Below, one piece after another: positions 61,255 to 64,000 of a stretch of 64,000 nt of DNA. The notes beneath the pieces were generated by a model. It was not told where the DNA came from. It did no database searches and was given only the letters and a program-made list of their open reading frames with translations. Source of the DNA: Otis tarda (Eukaryota > Chordata > Aves > Otidiformes > Otididae). The DNA lies in assembly GCA_026413225.1 (NCBI GenBank), contig CM048552.1, forward strand, positions 45,771,001-45,835,000, given 5' to 3'. A program made the translations under genes and the position numbers. The number at the start of each line of letters is the position of its first letter. Within the stretch, counting starts at the first letter, position 1.

Positions 61255-64000
61255 TAAACATTTATGTTCTTACTCATGTTGCCTATGATCCCTATGTTTC
61301 TTGAGAATCACTGTTAAATGTTGCTAGTGTACCTACTGCATGGGATTAATATTATTCTGTTGCAGTGTTGTCAATCTCTTGTCCTTGGCCCAGCCCACTC
61401 ATCTCCTCGTCCTACACTGACCTTCTAATTTTTTTCAAGATCTTCAAAATACCATAAGAATGAAAAATATAATGCTTATAAATAACTTCACTATGAACTA
61501 TTGAGGGTGATCTTTCTTCAAATAAAAGCATTTATTAAGGTAAAAGTGTAATGAATTCTATTACCTAACTTGAGATGTGCCATGAAAGCTGCATTTTTTC
61601 TCAATTAAAGCATGGCTTAGGATATTTATTGTGAGGGCAATTTACCTACACTTTTATGTGTCTTTTTTTTTGTTTAAAGAATGTATCAGAAAATATCTTC
61701 ACTGTCTCTCATCAGATCTTTGATACTTGCATTAAGTGGTACAGGAATATTTCAGATTTAAAAGAAATAATATATATATTTAATACAATGTCGCTTAAGT
61801 TTGTGGGGTTTTTTTCTTCCTCCTCCACCTCTTCAAGGGAAAAAGATATTCTGTGACCATGGATTGTCTCAGTATGCACCTGCAAGACCTTTAAGCCACT
61901 TTCAAATTTCAAGGAAATTTGATGAAAAGCTAGAAGTATCAGAGATTATTTGGTTTCTACAATCTTTTTGAAAATTAATGCTGAGTAAAAGCAAGTGAAA
62001 GGCTGAATTCAATCTTCAGGAATTCTGCCTGGCAGCATTTGGAGAGGCAATCCGCAACTGAGTTTGGCCAGTGCACACATAGCTCCAAATATCTTCTAGC
62101 ATATGGCATTTCCTATCGGTAGTCAAATCCTTGTGGGGCGTGTAGTAGTCACTAGCATTAGAGCTCATAAGCAAGAAAAATACCCACAGACATCCCAATT
62201 TCCATTGGTTACAAAACATTGTAATTCCTTCAGGACACAGAATGTCACTAGTTCAGGCTTTGTAAGCAGGATCATGAAATGTGTTCTAGAAGAGACTTTA
62301 GAATGTTCACCATGGTTTTTTGCACTGTTACTTGTGCTACAGAGGTGATCATAAGTATAAAAAATGTAATGTATCTTCATTGATTTTAAATTTCAGTTAT
62401 ATTCTCTGTTTTTCTTCCTATAGTACACAGAGGCTTGCAAGATCCTAAAATTTTATTGTCATAAATTAGGTTTTCATGAGGAAGATTATTTCCAATGGTT
62501 AGAATATAATCATTGTCTTCTAAATATCGTATGTTAAACCACAGATTTTGAAATATTTTACATCATTAACAAGAGATCAGAAAATATAGCATCTTGTTGA
62601 CACAGTGATCCCATTCCTGTGGGGATCTTGTGTGGGATTTCTGTGTAACAGAAATAAAATTATTTGTTTAAAACCTTATCTCTTTTTCAGGTCCTCTATG
62701 GCCTTATTTACCTCATGCAGTTCAGAATCACAAGAAATGCTAACCTGTTCACAATGGCAATTCCAGGGAATAGCTGTTTAATATTCTAACTTGTGATTCT
62801 TTTTACTGCCTTGCCTTCGCCTGGGAAATTGTGGGCCTGTACACTATAAGTTATACCCAGAAGATTTCATTAAATTTCTTATAACTACTCTCACAATGAG
62901 CTTTTCACAATAGTTTGAATGTTGTCAAGTAAGCCTGTGCAATTTGCTTCCCCAAGCTTGCAAACTCACTCAGAACCATAAAGCTTGCAATCAAGAAGAA
63001 ATAGAAAATTCTGCCACTAAGCCATCAAGCTATCAATCTGCTAGTAAAATCTGTGAGCTCCAAGCATGACAGGAAAGGCTGTTGAAACTATTAAGGCAAA
63101 GTTAAGAAGAAAAGCATTGCTTTATAGCTCTTAGTGTGAGAAAACTGAGGGCGTGAGTAAGCAGACAAATGAGGAATAATATGGATAAAGGAATATCATG
63201 GTTAGAAAGATTTTTATCTATATATATACTTACATGCTAATTTATTCTTTTGTAGCTCACAAGTACTGTCTTGATGCTACACAGACAGTGAAAATATTTG
63301 TTTAACATCACAGAAAGTGGGAATATCAGAAAAAAAAGCTGATTTTTCAGGGTATGAGATTAATGTACAATATTTAATATACTGCCATTTTAGATATTGT
63401 GATGGATTGGTTCAATTTATTGAACTAGAAATATGGGATTCATTGTATACAATGCAAAATGTCTTTGAAAATCCCCTAGGAATTTGTGAACTGCTACAAA
63501 CCACACTTCAGGGAAGTGACTGTTGACTCTGTAAGTATAAAATGAGTTATTGTTTTAGAACCTATGAGGAGACTACCCGAGGATCCTAAACATTGCATTT
63601 TCAATGTTCAAGTTATTTGGAAATTTACTATTTCTGCAATATCTGAGCTCATTATTAGTTTAATTTCATAGGAAAACAAAAAAAAAAAAAAAAAAAGAAA
63701 CCATAGTGAAGTTTTCCACAGTTGCCCGCTCATTTATGAGTGGTAGGAGAGATACATCTGTTCAGTTGTTTCCTCTTTTTTTCTTATTAAAGTGAAATAT
63801 ATATAAGATGTGTTATTGAATCAGTATTTCCTAAAATTCTAAATGAAGTTCAGATAAATTTGACAAAATCCTGTAATTCCAACTAACTTAATGAAATTAT
63901 ACTGGATTTGTGTGAACGACCTGGCTTTGGGTGTTATCTTCTCTTTCTTCCCTTATTGTAGTATTGTCTTGTAAATACTGTTAAATCAATCAAATTTTGC
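61255..64000. other. AT-rich unique sequence, no gene seen
   Basis: No exon or transposon recognised up to the window end. It includes a long A-run at about 63677-63697 and short TA patches. Open frames are under 85 codons with no family signal. Confidence 0.55.

Overview
The window looks like nuclear DNA from a bird. The main evidence is several copies of CR1, the dominant avian LINE, including the characteristic CR1 3' end with its short ATTCTATG-type terminal repeats. They lie beside solo LTRs of ERVL-like endogenous retroviruses of the kind that are common in bird genomes. The background is AT-rich, intron-like or gene-desert-like sequence. No species can be named from this alone.

I found no convincing host protein-coding exon, tRNA, rRNA or CRISPR array. 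The open frames are short (almost all under 130 codons). Those with a recognisable protein signal are decayed reverse-transcriptase tails of CR1. The long frames in GC-rich stretches lie inside LTRs and are by-products of GC-rich tandem sequence.

Layout: 1-237, end of a minus-strand LTR (family A, about 1.1 kb when complete). 673-1058, CR1 (-). About 6690-6870, a very old CR1 scrap (-). 12185-12970, CR1 (+). 15794-16300, an old CR1 reverse-transcriptase remnant (-), next to a TTTTC microsatellite. 23627-24586, a degraded LTR (+, family D). 26265-27392, a complete solo LTR of family A (+) with a perfect 5-bp target duplication. 33765-34200, a piece of an ERVL LTR (family B, +) split by a CR1 (-). 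38376-38928, CR1 (-). 39830-40422, family B LTR (-). 40946-41410, a short mosaic LTR (-) with a perfect 5-bp target duplication. 46530-47372, CR1 (+). 52526-53578, an older family A LTR (-). 59072-61249, two family A LTRs in opposite orientation facing each other. The rest is AT-rich single-copy-looking sequence with small microsatellites.

The most notable structure is the facing LTR pair at 59-61 kb. The same 5-bp motif (gaaac) occurs on its left, between the two LTRs, and on its right. The left LTR lacks only its last ~128 bp, the part nearest the centre of the inverted repeat. This is what an asymmetric central deletion in an unstable palindrome would leave. The two LTR promoters point at each other, so read-through RNA could fold into a long hairpin. 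Other points of interest are a 2-nt reading-frame lesion shared by two CR1 copies 8 kb apart, a CR1 nested in an LTR, and a mosaic LTR. I see no new defence, metabolic or coding system here.
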